Below are positions 15,413 to 24,349 of a DNA stretch of 49,594 nt, piece after piece. This DNA is from Anaerobutyricum stercoris (lineage in GTDB: Bacteria > Bacillota > Clostridia > Lachnospirales > Lachnospiraceae), in assembly GCA_019116455.1 (NCBI GenBank), contig DXBR01000068.1, positions 1-49,594 of the forward strand, read 5' to 3'. The notes under the pieces are model-generated. The model saw nothing but the letters and a program-made list of their open reading frames with translations, ran no database searches and had not been told where the DNA came from. The translations under genes and the position numbers were made by a program. Each line of letters opens with the position of its first letter. Positions within the stretch are counted from its first letter, which is position 1.

Positions 15413-17287
15413 TCAGATAAGCCCCAGTTCTTTCAGTTTCTCACAGAGCCTCTCCATATTTTTACCGTCAGAAAACTCATTGATGAGCTGATACCGCCGC
15501 TCAAATTCCTCTGTCCGGAAAGAATCAAGATCAATCTTTCCGTCCCGGCATCCTTCCTCCAGAATCGCATCAAGCTCCGGCAGAGAAAACGCTCTCTTTC
15601 CGATATATTCATCGTCCTTTGGAATCAGCCTGCCGTTCTCTTTCTCATAAAACTCCAGATCTTCCTGGAAGAAGACCACGCCGCCGCCCTGATAGAAACT
15701 GTTGTAGCAGACGGAAGAATAGTCCGTGATCAGCAGCTTGGCAATACTCAGTACCTCAGAAATCGGTTTTTTCCAGATACTCGGAGCCAGCTCCGTCTTC
15801 TCCAGATGAGCTCCGGTCTTCGGATGGATCACCACCCGGATTTTTTCTGCCGGAAGGAATTTCCTGAGCATATTATAGATAGCCAGTGTGTTCTGATAGT
15901 AGGTGGATTTGGTAAAATCCTCCATATTGTCCTCGTACGGCTTCCAGGTCAGCATGATGACCGCGATGTCATCGGAGTCCTGATTCAGGTGTTTATATTT
16001 AAGCTTGCTGAAAATCGCCATGCCGGTCTTTAAAATGCGGGAGTTGTCAATGCCCATCATGCGATGAACGGCTTCTTTCTCTTTTTCGCTGTTGACTACA
16101 ATGTAATCCGGCTCCATCTCCCGTCCGGCAAGGAACGGCGAGTTAGGACCATGACATTTCATATAAGTTACGCCGTGCTGCAGGAAGACAAATGTATTCT
16201 CCGCGATGCTTCGACGGTAATATTTGTTGTTGGAACGTATCACATTCAGATGAAACGGCGTCTCTGTAGAAATATACGCGTTGGCACGGAACAAAAGCTC
16301 GTAATATTTCCTGGAATACTGTTTTACCACGTTCGGATGATTTTTAATCCGCTCGTAATCCGGCGAATCTCCGCTGATGATAAAGTAAGCGCCCTTCGGA
16401 TTCCGCTTCCAGGCCATGTCAAAGATCTCGAAGGTGCCTTCCTCTGCCTTCTGGCAGAACTTCTCGTAGAAAAGGCTCACCTTCAGCGAGGACTTCTTCT
16501 TCTCCTCTTTACCCTTCCGGTACAGACGGCCGGAGACTGCGTCGCTCTCCCAGAAACGGAAGGAAGCCGTTTTCTCCACCTCTTCCAGAGGACGGCAGAC
16601 AAACAGTACATTTCCCACGCCGGTGTGCTTAATCTGTACCGCATCATTCTTATAGAAGAAACTGATCATCGGCACATGCTGATACTTGATATTCTCATCA
16701 GGAACCTCGATCTTTACAGGAAACGTAACATCCATGCCGTTAACCTTCAGCGCAATATCAAAGCGGGAAGAAGTCTCCTCCATCGTCCTGGTCAGCTCAT
16801 CCATAGAAATATGAAACTTCCTGATAAAAAACGGATCGTCATCTTTCACCCCTGCCAGCGTCTTTTTGCTGACCGGAATGTCAAAGGGCTGACGCGCTCT
16901 CTCGCCGATCACCAGGACAGCGTCCTCAAAGGTGAACGTGCCGTCGTCTACCACTCCCACCTGCAGCTGCAGGGAAAGGCCATCCTTGGTCAGGGAAATA
17001 TGCTGTACGTTGCACATTCTTTCCAGCACCCGCAGGTACGCGCCTCTGCTCGGGGCATAGCTGGCCTTTACCTCCCCGCTTCTGGTGTAAACCATGAGGA
17101 TATTCTCCCCGAAAGGCTGCCAGAACAGAATCTTCCGCAATTTTTTATTTTCCACCGTCAGTCCGGTACTCACATTTTTCTTAAGCTCAAAATCATCGAA
17201 CTTCTTCTGCCAGATCTCGGCCTGCGAGCCTTCTCCCTCTTTCCGGACTTCCAGAACATTATCTGTAAATGTAACCGATATTTTCAT
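15413..17287 (-). CDS. CDP-glycerol glycerophosphotransferase family protein (TagB/TagF-like)
   Basis: A 624-residue protein. The C-terminal 350 residues form the Glyphos_transf domain: FVFLQHGVTYMKCHGP near the middle, then VVIHPKTGAHLE and LITDYSSVCYNSFYQGGG, which carry the conserved His and the DYSS motif that binds the nucleotide-phosphate donor. Family members transfer glycerol-phosphate or ribitol-phosphate to lipid-linked or glycan acceptors at the inner membrane face. The N-terminal 270 residues are beta-rich and not recognised, perhaps an acceptor-binding module. The start is ATG 17287 with CGGAGGAG just upstream; the frame is open to 17344. It starts 23 bases after thrC ends. The next gene is glf, so I infer synthesis of a phosphoglycerol-decorated surface polymer. 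Confidence 0.88.
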   Translation of the reverse strand: MKISVTFTDNVLEVRKEGEGSQAEIWQKKFDDFELKKNVSTGLTVENKKLRKILFWQPFGENILMVYTRSGEVKASYAPSRGAYLRVLERMCNVQHISLTKDGLSLQLQVGVVDDGTFTFEDAVLVIGERARQPFDIPVSKKTLAGVKDDDPFFIRKFHISMDELTRTMEETSSRFDIALKVNGMDVTFPVKIEVPDENIKYQHVPMISFFYKNDAVQIKHTGVGNVLFVCRPLEEVEKTASFRFWESDAVSGRLYRKGKEEKKKSSLKVSLFYEKFCQKAEEGTFEIFDMAWKRNPKGAYFIISGDSPDYERIKNHPNVVKQYSRKYYELLFRANAYISTETPFHLNVIRSNNKYYRRSIAENTFVFLQHGVTYMKCHGPNSPFLAGREMEPDYIVVNSEKEKEAVHRMMGIDNSRILKTGMAIFSKLKYKHLNQDSDDIAVIMLTWKPYEDNMEDFTKSTYYQNTLAIYNMLRKFLPAEKIRVVIHPKTGAHLEKTELAPSIWKKPISEVLSIAKLLITDYSSVCYNSFYQGGGVVFFQEDLEFYEKENGRLIPKDDEYIGKRAFSLPELDAILEEGCRDGKIDLDSFRTEEFERRYQLINEFSDGKNMERLCEKLKELGLI

Positions 17288-17310
17288 ACGCTCCTCCGAA
17301 TTAATTCCTA

Positions 17311-18798
17311 CTAAATCCCCAGAATACGTTTTACTTCCCCGCACATCTCTTCTTTGCCGCAGACGGTGTCATGAAGCACCGGAGCGGAACGGATATCTTC
17401 GATAGCCTGCGGCACCGGCACGCCGGATAACCGGTTCAGCTCATCCACCAGCTCAAAATCACTCTGGGAATCATAAGACGGGTCAATAGCGTTCATGACG
17501 CTTCTGGTAAACTTGTACGGACTTGCGGTTGAAGCGATGATAGTCTTTGTTTCATCCGCCGTGTCCGCTTTATACTTCTCATAGACGCTCTTTGCTACCG
17601 CCGTGTGAGTATCCATGATATAACCTGTTTTTTCATACACATCCTTAATAGCAGCAGCCGTCTCCTCTTCACTGGCAAAATTACCGTAAAAATCTTTCAG
17701 CTGCTCCCGCATCTCATCGGTGATCTCATAGCGGCCGGTCTCGTTAAGAGCCTTCATGTAAGCGTTATTCTTCTCCGCATCCCTTCCCGCCGTCTGGTAG
17801 ATCAGTCTCTCCAGGTTGCTGGAAATCAGAATATCCATGGACGGAGAGGAAGTCAGAATAAACTCTCTGTTCTTGTCATAGCATCCGGTGGCAAAGAAAT
17901 CAAACAGCACTTTGTTCTCATTGGAAGCGCAGATCAATTTTGCAATCGGCACGCCCATCTGTTTTGCGTAGTAAGCCGCCAGAATGTTGCCGAAGTTACC
18001 GGTCGGCACAACGACGTTGATCTTCTCACCGTCCGCAATCTCTCCCTTTGCCAGCAGTGCGGCGTAGCTGTATACATAGTAAACCACCTGCGGCACCAGA
18101 CGTCCGATGTTGATGGAGTTGGCGGAAGAGAACTGATAACCTGCCGCTGCCATCTCCTCAGCCAGCGCCGCATCCGAAAACATCTTCTTTACGCCGGTCT
18201 GGGCGTCGTCAAAGTTACCTTCAATACCGATGACATAGGTGTTGTCGCCCCGCTGAGTGATCATCTGCTTCTCCTGAATCGGGCTTACGCCGTGCTTTGG
18301 ATAAAAGACGATGATCTTTGTTCCAGGCACATCGGCAAAACCGGCGAGAGCCGCCTTGCCCGTATCTCCGGAGGTCGCCGTCAGGATAACAATTTCATTC
18401 TTTACATGGTTCTTCTTCGCGCTGGTGGTCAGCAGATACGGCAGGATGGATAACGCCATATCCTTGAAGGCGATGGTCGCTCCATGGAACAGTTCCAGAA
18501 AATACGCTCCGTCCTTCTTCACCAGCTCTGCGATGCGCGGCGTGTCAAACTTCTTATCGTAAGCGCTGTTGATACAGTGCCTTAACTCTTCTTCCGTAAA
18601 GTCGGTCAGGAACAGCTTCATCACTTCGTAAGCCACATCCTGATAGCTCATCTTCGACAGCTCTTCCATGCTGACATTAAGCGCCGGAATCTGCTCCGGC
18701 ACATACAGTCCGCCTTCTCCCGCCAGGCCGCGGAGAATGGCTTCGGAAGCCTTTGCCGTTTCTTCATTGTTTCTCGTGCTTCTATACAACAAATCCAT
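17311..18798 (-). CDS. thrC: Threonine synthase
   Basis: A 495-residue PLP enzyme converting O-phosphohomoserine to threonine. The cofactor lysine is K112 in FHGATIAFKDMALS. The phosphate-binding stretch ATSGDTGKAALAGF and the later VVPTGNFGNILAAYYAK are typical. The N-terminus (YRSTRNNEETAKASEAILRG) matches the long bacterial/yeast class with an extra N-terminal domain, about 490 residues long. A good promoter lies upstream at 18869-18897. Two cell-surface polymer genes follow closely on the same strand, which is unusual company for thrC, normally found with hom and thrB. Confidence 0.96.
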   Translation of the reverse strand: MDLLYRSTRNNEETAKASEAILRGLAGEGGLYVPEQIPALNVSMEELSKMSYQDVAYEVMKLFLTDFTEEELRHCINSAYDKKFDTPRIAELVKKDGAYFLELFHGATIAFKDMALSILPYLLTTSAKKNHVKNEIVILTATSGDTGKAALAGFADVPGTKIIVFYPKHGVSPIQEKQMITQRGDNTYVIGIEGNFDDAQTGVKKMFSDAALAEEMAAAGYQFSSANSINIGRLVPQVVYYVYSYAALLAKGEIADGEKINVVVPTGNFGNILAAYYAKQMGVPIAKLICASNENKVLFDFFATGCYDKNREFILTSSPSMDILISSNLERLIYQTAGRDAEKNNAYMKALNETGRYEITDEMREQLKDFYGNFASEEETAAAIKDVYEKTGYIMDTHTAVAKSVYEKYKADTADETKTIIASTASPYKFTRSVMNAIDPSYDSQSDFELVDELNRLSGVPVPQAIEDIRSAPVLHDTVCGKEEMCGEVKRILGI

Positions 18799-18868
18799 AA
18801 CCCTGTCCTCTCTGTTCTTATTCTTGTCATTTCTACATTTATCTTCACCGTTTCGACACAGTTCTGTT

Positions 18869-18897
18869 ATTATAGCACAGCCTTATTTGTTGCACAA
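18869..18897 (-). promoter_or_regulatory. Sigma-70 promoter of the thrC-glf operon
   Basis: On the minus strand: TTGTGC (18892-18897), 17-base spacer, perfect TATAAT (18869-18874), about 70 bases before the thrC ATG. Confidence 0.7.
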
Positions 18898-18908
18898 GGC
18901 AAATGCCG

Positions 18909-19784
18909 TCAGGTTCTCCTTCTCTTATCCATATACCAGACGGAAAGAGACAGAAAAAGGACGCCTACCAGCACGCAGGCCAGACTTGACACCTTATAAA
19001 ACAGCAGAATAAACCATTTATCAGAAGTATCTATTCCAAGATGACTGCAGAAGGTGCCAAAAATACCGATATCCCCCGTGATGCTGCCGTAAAATCCCAT
19101 GTAGGAAGACAGCGGATTAAATGCCAGCAGAATCAGGCAGACAGCGACGATCTCCGGCGCGATCCGTCCGGTGTCGCTCATCATCAGCGAACCATTCCGG
19201 AATACCTCCGTCAGCATCAGCGTGCCAATCCCAAACATAAGCTGCACAAAAAAGGTCGAGGCAAAGGCCCAGACGCTTTTGCTGCATACCGTATAAAAAA
19301 AGATGGATATGGCGCCGCTCCAGAAGGCGTAGAGAAATATCATAGCTCCCAGACGCAGCAGCTTCACCCCGCTGATCCCTGTATAAATACAGGACAATGC
19401 CGATACAGGCAGACCGGAGATAAAAAGCAGCACATGAACGGCCAGAACCAGAATGATCTTTGCCGTCACATACTGAAAAGATACGCCCGGTACCATCTCA
19501 AATTGTTCCAGCATATTTTTTTCTTTATCAACGATAAATAATCTCGACACTGTAAAGGGCGTGAGCAGCAGCACGGTGATAATCTGGAAAGTACTGATGA
19601 TCAGAAACTGATACTGGTAGGTCGTCGTATCATAATAATATCCCTGCTGAAAAGATTCCTCGTTAAATACCATGAAAAGGATCATGATAAACGCCATGAT
19701 GGCAATATAGAAAATAATCATCAGCGGAAGCCGGATGTTTCTGCCTTCCCGCAGCCATTCTGTTTTTAAAAATGGATTAATCAT
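18909..19784 (-). CDS. ABC transporter permease, ABC-2-like
   Basis: A 291-residue integral membrane protein with about six hydrophobic helices (for example LPLMIIFYIAIMAFIMILF near 20-40, and ILVLAVHVLLFISGLPVSAL near 110-130). The layout, with a cytoplasmic N-terminus, a large outer loop after helix 1 and four helices following, resembles ABC-2 and GldF-type permeases. The motif VDKEKNMLEQFEMVPG between helices 2 and 3 corresponds to the coupling region of ABC-2 permeases, where the ATPase docks. It starts 3 bases after the ATPase gene ends and is the last gene of the unit beginning with the response regulator. No substrate can be inferred. Confidence 0.82.
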   Translation of the reverse strand: MINPFLKTEWLREGRNIRLPLMIIFYIAIMAFIMILFMVFNEESFQQGYYYDTTTYQYQFLIISTFQIITVLLLTPFTVSRLFIVDKEKNMLEQFEMVPGVSFQYVTAKIILVLAVHVLLFISGLPVSALSCIYTGISGVKLLRLGAMIFLYAFWSGAISIFFYTVCSKSVWAFASTFFVQLMFGIGTLMLTEVFRNGSLMMSDTGRIAPEIVAVCLILLAFNPLSSYMGFYGSITGDIGIFGTFCSHLGIDTSDKWFILLFYKVSSLACVLVGVLFLSLSVWYMDKRRRT

Positions 19785-19787
19785 GTT

Positions 19788-20693
19788 CTACCTCCGGAAA
19801 ACTTCTTCAATATTCACACGGTCCCGCATGAACTTTTGGATAAACGCGCCGGACGCCACCAGATCGGTGAGCAGCTCCGCTTCTTCTCTTTCTCCGCCAT
19901 TAAAACGGAAAATCACTTCCTTCTCATCGACGGTCACCCGGTCCACCAGCGTATTCATTTTCAGAACCTCCAGTGCTTCATCAAGCCCTGCCAGCACATG
20001 CATCCGAACCGGGCTTTTCTTGAGGGCCGTCTCAAAAATATCCTCGGTCTCCCCTTCCACGACCACCCTGCCATCTTCCACAAGTGCAACGTCCGTAAAA
20101 AAATCGCGGGTTTCCGGAAACATCTGTGAATTAACCACGATGGATTTGCCCTCCTCCTGCAGCATCAGCAGAATCTTTATCATGGAATTACGGCTGGAAG
20201 AGTTTAAATTTGCGAAAGGTTCATCCAGCAAAAGCCACTCCGGATCATGGAGAACCGTTTTGGCCAGACAGAGAAACGGCAGCATCTCCGCAGGCAGCTC
20301 CATGATGAAGGCACTCATATACTGGCGGATTCCAAACAGCTCCGCCACTTCTTCCATACGTTTCTGACGGTATCTTCCGTTTACTTTATAAAGGGACAGA
20401 AACAGCTCAAAATATTCGTCCACCCGGAGCAGATCATAAAAACCATACTCCCGGGGCATATATCCAAAATTCTGATAAGACCGGCTTCTGCCCTGATAGA
20501 TGGATACTCCGTTCAGAAGAATCTGTCCGTAATCCGGCGCCTGACTGCCGCTGGCGGCCGCAAGAATCATGGATTTCGCCTTGCTGTCCGAACCCAGCAG
20601 TCCCATAATGGCGCCGTCCGGTATTTTCAGATTAAAATCATCCAGTATTCTTTTTTCACGCCGGTAAATCGAGATGTTCTGAAATTCAAGCAT
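19788..20693 (-). CDS. ABC transporter ATP-binding protein with degenerate nucleotide-site motifs
   Basis: A 301-residue protein with the full ABC-domain layout but altered active-site motifs. Walker A reads GSDSKAKSM (34-42) where GPNGAGKTT is expected; only the Lys (K40) and adjacent Ser remain. The Q-loop Gln is Arg81 (GYMPRE). The signature LSGGQ is LPAEM (133-137). The H-loop His is Gln190 (VNSQMFPE). Walker B with its Glu is intact (LLLDEP, 154-159). A C-terminal 80-residue extension follows, as in drug- and bacitracin-type exporters. I infer a protein that binds ATP weakly or serves mainly structurally; a frame error is unlikely because the whole domain reads cleanly. It lies between an 806-residue membrane protein and the permease. 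Confidence 0.85.
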   Translation of the reverse strand: MLEFQNISIYRREKRILDDFNLKIPDGAIMGLLGSDSKAKSMILAAASGSQAPDYGQILLNGVSIYQGRSRSYQNFGYMPREYGFYDLLRVDEYFELFLSLYKVNGRYRQKRMEEVAELFGIRQYMSAFIMELPAEMLPFLCLAKTVLHDPEWLLLDEPFANLNSSSRNSMIKILLMLQEEGKSIVVNSQMFPETRDFFTDVALVEDGRVVVEGETEDIFETALKKSPVRMHVLAGLDEALEVLKMNTLVDRVTVDEKEVIFRFNGGEREEAELLTDLVASGAFIQKFMRDRVNIEEVFRR

Positions 20694-20705
20694 ACCTGCT
20701 TCCCC

Positions 20706-23126
20706 CTATTGTTCCACATCTTTTGTCAGGAGAGAAAGTATCGGAGCCTCTCCATAAGTGCCGTCCGCCGGCAGTACATATGTCAGCGTCATCTCATTCA
20801 TATCCGAGACATATGGTTCCAGCTCTCCGCAATTCATATAATCATCTGCATCTTCCAGGATTTTATCCTGCTCTCCCGTATCATAATTATACGCATAAAT
20901 GGTTCCGCTAAAGCCGTCCCGGTTGCGGAACAAGCCCCAGATAACCTTTGAAACGTCAAAGGAATAAACTGCCTGCGTCTCATTTTTTTCAAGGATATTA
21001 TAACTTAAGGACGTCCCCTGGCTTTCTTCATCAAGACAAGTGTTGATATTGATGATACACTCACTGCCGTCTTCATTCTGCAGAGCAAACCGGTTGACAA
21101 AGGCGGACAGACGGTTTCCTAACGAATTGCCGTTGGTGAGAAGCTGAAAATTATTATCGTCCGTGATTCCAATAACCAGCAGGGTATTCTGATCTCCATT
21201 TCCCAGCATATAACGCTGTTTCAGGTATTCAACCAGATTACCTGAAGCCGTGGCATCTTCTTCATCCCCGTCCGTCTGACCTTCCTCCTCATACTCTGTC
21301 CAGAACTTTACCGTCTTTTCATTTATCTCCCCGGTCTCTCCTGATTTTATGCCGTCAAGCACCGTGTACTGCTGTCCGCGGATCACCACGACCTTATCAA
21401 ATTCCCATTCTGAAATGTTCGTCACAGTTCCCTCGAAGAAAGAATTTTCCGTGGTGATATTCGTAGTGAAACAACTGGCATTGTCCATCTGGGAGGAGCC
21501 TCCGGTACATTTCAGAATATAGGAGGTTCCCGGCACGGATTCTCCAAAGGCAATGTCAAAACCATTTTTTGTATTATTGATCGTATAATTTTCCGTAATA
21601 TTTCGCACTGAATAATCATCCACATTCTCTGTGCGGTAATTGTAGTCCACCGGCTCCACACTCTCAATGGAAGACACCAGATCCACACTGTCCTCTGATC
21701 CGTCGTTGCTCTGATACAAAAGATAATAATCATCTTTTCCAACAGAAGCGTCATTGATCCGAATAGCGGAAAATCCTTCTCCGGTTTCTCCGCCGCTTCC
21801 CTCCGACCGGAAAGCCAGAGAGACTGTAAAGAGAAGCGCCACCACCGGAACCACTCCCCATATATACTCTCTTCTTTTGATTTTCCGCAGCACATAATAA
21901 GCGAAAAATCCAAGTACGCCCAGATACACTATGAAAAAGATTCCGTAATAAAACGTATTGGGATGTCTTCCGTTCATAAAAGCATACAGCGTCGTCTTCA
22001 CGTACCAGAGACTTGTGTCTCCCACCCAGGAACGGCCGGCTTCTTCTCTCAGCTCTTCCTCAAAGATCTCTCCCACCACATCGTCTCTTCCCGTCCACTG
22101 ACGGAAAGTATCATCGGTGAGACTGAATGTAAATACGGAGATCTCCCCGCTCTCATACTTCTCACGATAGACACAGGCCGGCGAAGACAAAGAAAGACTT
22201 TCCCATTTGTCCTCCTCCGCAAACGTCAGACCGGAAGTATAGAGTCTGGCACTGCCTGCCCGGGATAATTCGCTGTTGAAGGTATACTGCACCTCTTCCA
22301 CATCTCCCGCCTGTACTTTCAGCAGATGATCCAGACCGGACAAAACTACTTCCGCTCCGGTTCCTGTCCCCACGAAGAGACTGCCGCCCGCAGTCACCCA
22401 GGAAGTCAGGCAACGGATCTGTGCTTTTGACAAAGCCGACGTGTCAAAAGAATCAATGAGTACGCCTGTAAGGGACCCCAGTTCCTGCACATCTGTCGGA
22501 AAGTCATTTGCCAGAAAATGTACCAGCTGCAAAGTGAACGTCTCATTATCCACCTCAAAATTCATCCCGTCCAGATATTCCAGAGAGGAATACTGGCTGC
22601 TCAAAACTCCGATATACAGATTCTTTTCTCCGGTCTCTTCCTCCCCGTCACGGGTCAGCACCCGCTGCGAAAACTGAACGGTTCCAAAAGAATCCAGAAT
22701 CTCGAAATAAAAATAGGAAGCATTCCCGAGCGAAGGGACTTCCATCTCCACTTTGCTGGTAACTCCCTCCCGGCAGCTTACTGCAGACTGATATGACACA
22801 CCTTCTCCGTCCACTCCAGGCAGAGTAATCTTCAGCGTTCCGGTAAAAGATTCTCCTTCACAGGTCATATCCACCCGCACCGGCAGCGTCCTGCCCTGGG
22901 CAATGTACCCCTTCGTGCCGAATACAACGTTTCCGGACAGAGTATCCGTCTGAAAATGATACTGGTACCCTCCGGTCTCCGTCATCTCTTCTTTTTCCCA
23001 GGTTTTCGTCATATCATTACTCTGCTGCTGCCTGTGACAGCCATAAAACCAGAAAATAATCGCACAAAGGGCGATCAGGACCAAAATTATTATTTTTTTG
23101 TAAGTGTGAAATAAATCATTGAGCAT
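20706..23126 (-). CDS. Large membrane protein of unknown function in an ABC/two-component operon
   Basis: An 806-residue protein, family not recognised. An N-terminal helix (about 9-30, IIILVLIALCAIIFWFYGCH) is followed by a large outer domain (about 30-390) with beta-sandwich-like stretches and a segment (GVLIDSFDTSALSKAQIRCL, then WVTAGGSLFVGTGTG) that resembles the glutamine-amidotransferase-like fold found in GldG-type and related membrane proteins. Two more helices lie at about 392-442 (FYYGIFFIVYLGVLGFFAYY; WGVVPVVALLFTVSLAF). A second outer domain (about 445-806), rich in Asn/Asp/Tyr, completes it. GAGGAAAC precedes the ATG. It starts 65 bases after the kinase gene ends and stops 12 bases before the ATPase gene. 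I infer an exported partner of the transporter. Confidence 0.75.
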   Translation of the reverse strand: MLNDLFHTYKKIIILVLIALCAIIFWFYGCHRQQQSNDMTKTWEKEEMTETGGYQYHFQTDTLSGNVVFGTKGYIAQGRTLPVRVDMTCEGESFTGTLKITLPGVDGEGVSYQSAVSCREGVTSKVEMEVPSLGNASYFYFEILDSFGTVQFSQRVLTRDGEEETGEKNLYIGVLSSQYSSLEYLDGMNFEVDNETFTLQLVHFLANDFPTDVQELGSLTGVLIDSFDTSALSKAQIRCLTSWVTAGGSLFVGTGTGAEVVLSGLDHLLKVQAGDVEEVQYTFNSELSRAGSARLYTSGLTFAEEDKWESLSLSSPACVYREKYESGEISVFTFSLTDDTFRQWTGRDDVVGEIFEEELREEAGRSWVGDTSLWYVKTTLYAFMNGRHPNTFYYGIFFIVYLGVLGFFAYYVLRKIKRREYIWGVVPVVALLFTVSLAFRSEGSGGETGEGFSAIRINDASVGKDDYYLLYQSNDGSEDSVDLVSSIESVEPVDYNYRTENVDDYSVRNITENYTINNTKNGFDIAFGESVPGTSYILKCTGGSSQMDNASCFTTNITTENSFFEGTVTNISEWEFDKVVVIRGQQYTVLDGIKSGETGEINEKTVKFWTEYEEEGQTDGDEEDATASGNLVEYLKQRYMLGNGDQNTLLVIGITDDNNFQLLTNGNSLGNRLSAFVNRFALQNEDGSECIININTCLDEESQGTSLSYNILEKNETQAVYSFDVSKVIWGLFRNRDGFSGTIYAYNYDTGEQDKILEDADDYMNCGELEPYVSDMNEMTLTYVLPADGTYGEAPILSLLTKDVEQ

Positions 23127-23191
23127 ATCGTTTCCTCATGCCGTCTGTCATATGATCATACACTCCTTTTTGTTATAACAGACATCCGTTT

Positions 23192-24349
23192 CTACTGCCT
23201 GCCGCCGGAATATGGCGCGACTACCGGCAGTTCAATCTGAAATCTGGTTCCATACTCATCGCTGGTCGCCCATATATTTCCGTTATGCAGATTTACAATA
23301 TTTTTGGCAATGGCAAGACCCAGGCCGGTTCCTCCGGTTTTCAGGGACCGGGACGATTCCACCCGGTAAAACTTATCAAAAATCTTATGCAGCTTTTCCG
23401 CAGGAATCACCTTGCCATAGTTAATGACTGCCACAAAGACCTTATTCTCCAGCCGCCCGGTCTTCACCTCGATCACCTTGCCCTCGGCGCCATATTTTAT
23501 GGCGTTGGACATCAGGTTGCCGATGGCTCTTGCCAGCAGTTCCCCGTTGGCTTCTATATTGAGAGCGCCCTCGTAAAACTCCGTCCGGCATGTAAGACCA
23601 TTCTCCATGAGGCTTGGATAAAACTCGTCCACAATCTGCGGCATAAACAGATTCAGATCGAGAATCTCTTTCTTTATCTTTACTTTATCCCGGTCATAGC
23701 GGATATAATCGAACAAATCCTTTACCAGCGTTTCCAGCTGTCTCGCCTTATTGGAAACAATTCCAAGATATTTCTGCTTCTGATCCTCCGTGAGAAAATC
23801 TCCCTGAGATAAAAGATCCAGGTAGCCCAGAATCGATGTGAGCGGCGTGCGCAGATCATGAGCGACATTGGTGATCAGTTCATCTTTTGTCTTTTCCGTC
23901 TCCTTCTGGGCCTCCAGAGTCTGAGACAAGTTCCTGCACATTTCATTGATCGAGTAGGCGATCTCCGAAAACTCATCCTCTCCTTTTACCGGAATCTCTT
24001 CCTGAAAGTCTCCGGACTTCATCTTTTCCACGCCGTTTATAATCTCTCGGACATAGGTGACAAAGTTGTGAGAGATCAGTATAAAATACATGACCAGCAA
24101 AAGAATCGTAAAAATGAGAATGACCAGGATATCCAAAGATACCGAGCCGGATGAGCTGAGCATCCCAAGAGCCAGCTTGCCCTGTCCGGACGCGCCCCAG
24201 ACTCTCCGGTATTCTCCAGCCAGAATCTCCGTCTCATAAAAATAGATGCCGGCAAAGATGATTCCTTCCGTTATAAAAGTAGCCACAACGCTCAGAAACA
24301 TGTAAAGAACCATCTTAAACCGGAAGCTTTTAAACTTTTTAACCTTCAA
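23192..24349 (-). CDS. Sensor histidine kinase
   Basis: A 385-residue membrane kinase. Two transmembrane helices (about 12-37 and 72-95) enclose a short outer loop of about 35 residues, a size more typical of intramembrane-sensing kinases than of ligand-binding ones. A HAMP domain follows (about 96-150), then HisKA with the phospho-acceptor H164 in NVAHDLRTPLTSILGY, and HATPase_c with the N box (NLMSNAIKYG) and G2 box (GGTGLGLAIAKNIV). The start is probably TTG at 24349, overlapping the last 11 bases of the response regulator gene, which suggests translational coupling; an internal ATG 11 codons on would cut the first helix. The short sensor loop beside an ABC module recalls Bce-type antibiotic sensing, but the transporter here is a different type. 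Confidence 0.92.
   Translation of the reverse strand: MKVKKFKSFRFKMVLYMFLSVVATFITEGIIFAGIYFYETEILAGEYRRVWGASGQGKLALGMLSSSGSVSLDILVILIFTILLLVMYFILISHNFVTYVREIINGVEKMKSGDFQEEIPVKGEDEFSEIAYSINEMCRNLSQTLEAQKETEKTKDELITNVAHDLRTPLTSILGYLDLLSQGDFLTEDQKQKYLGIVSNKARQLETLVKDLFDYIRYDRDKVKIKKEILDLNLFMPQIVDEFYPSLMENGLTCRTEFYEGALNIEANGELLARAIGNLMSNAIKYGAEGKVIEVKTGRLENKVFVAVINYGKVIPAEKLHKIFDKFYRVESSRSLKTGGTGLGLAIAKNIVNLHNGNIWATSDEYGTRFQIELPVVAPYSGGRQ

Noticed and set aside
19788..20693. Frameshift or sequencing error as cause of the odd ABC motifs
   Set aside because: Four separate motifs are changed while the surrounding fold residues and reading frame stay intact; one error cannot explain that.
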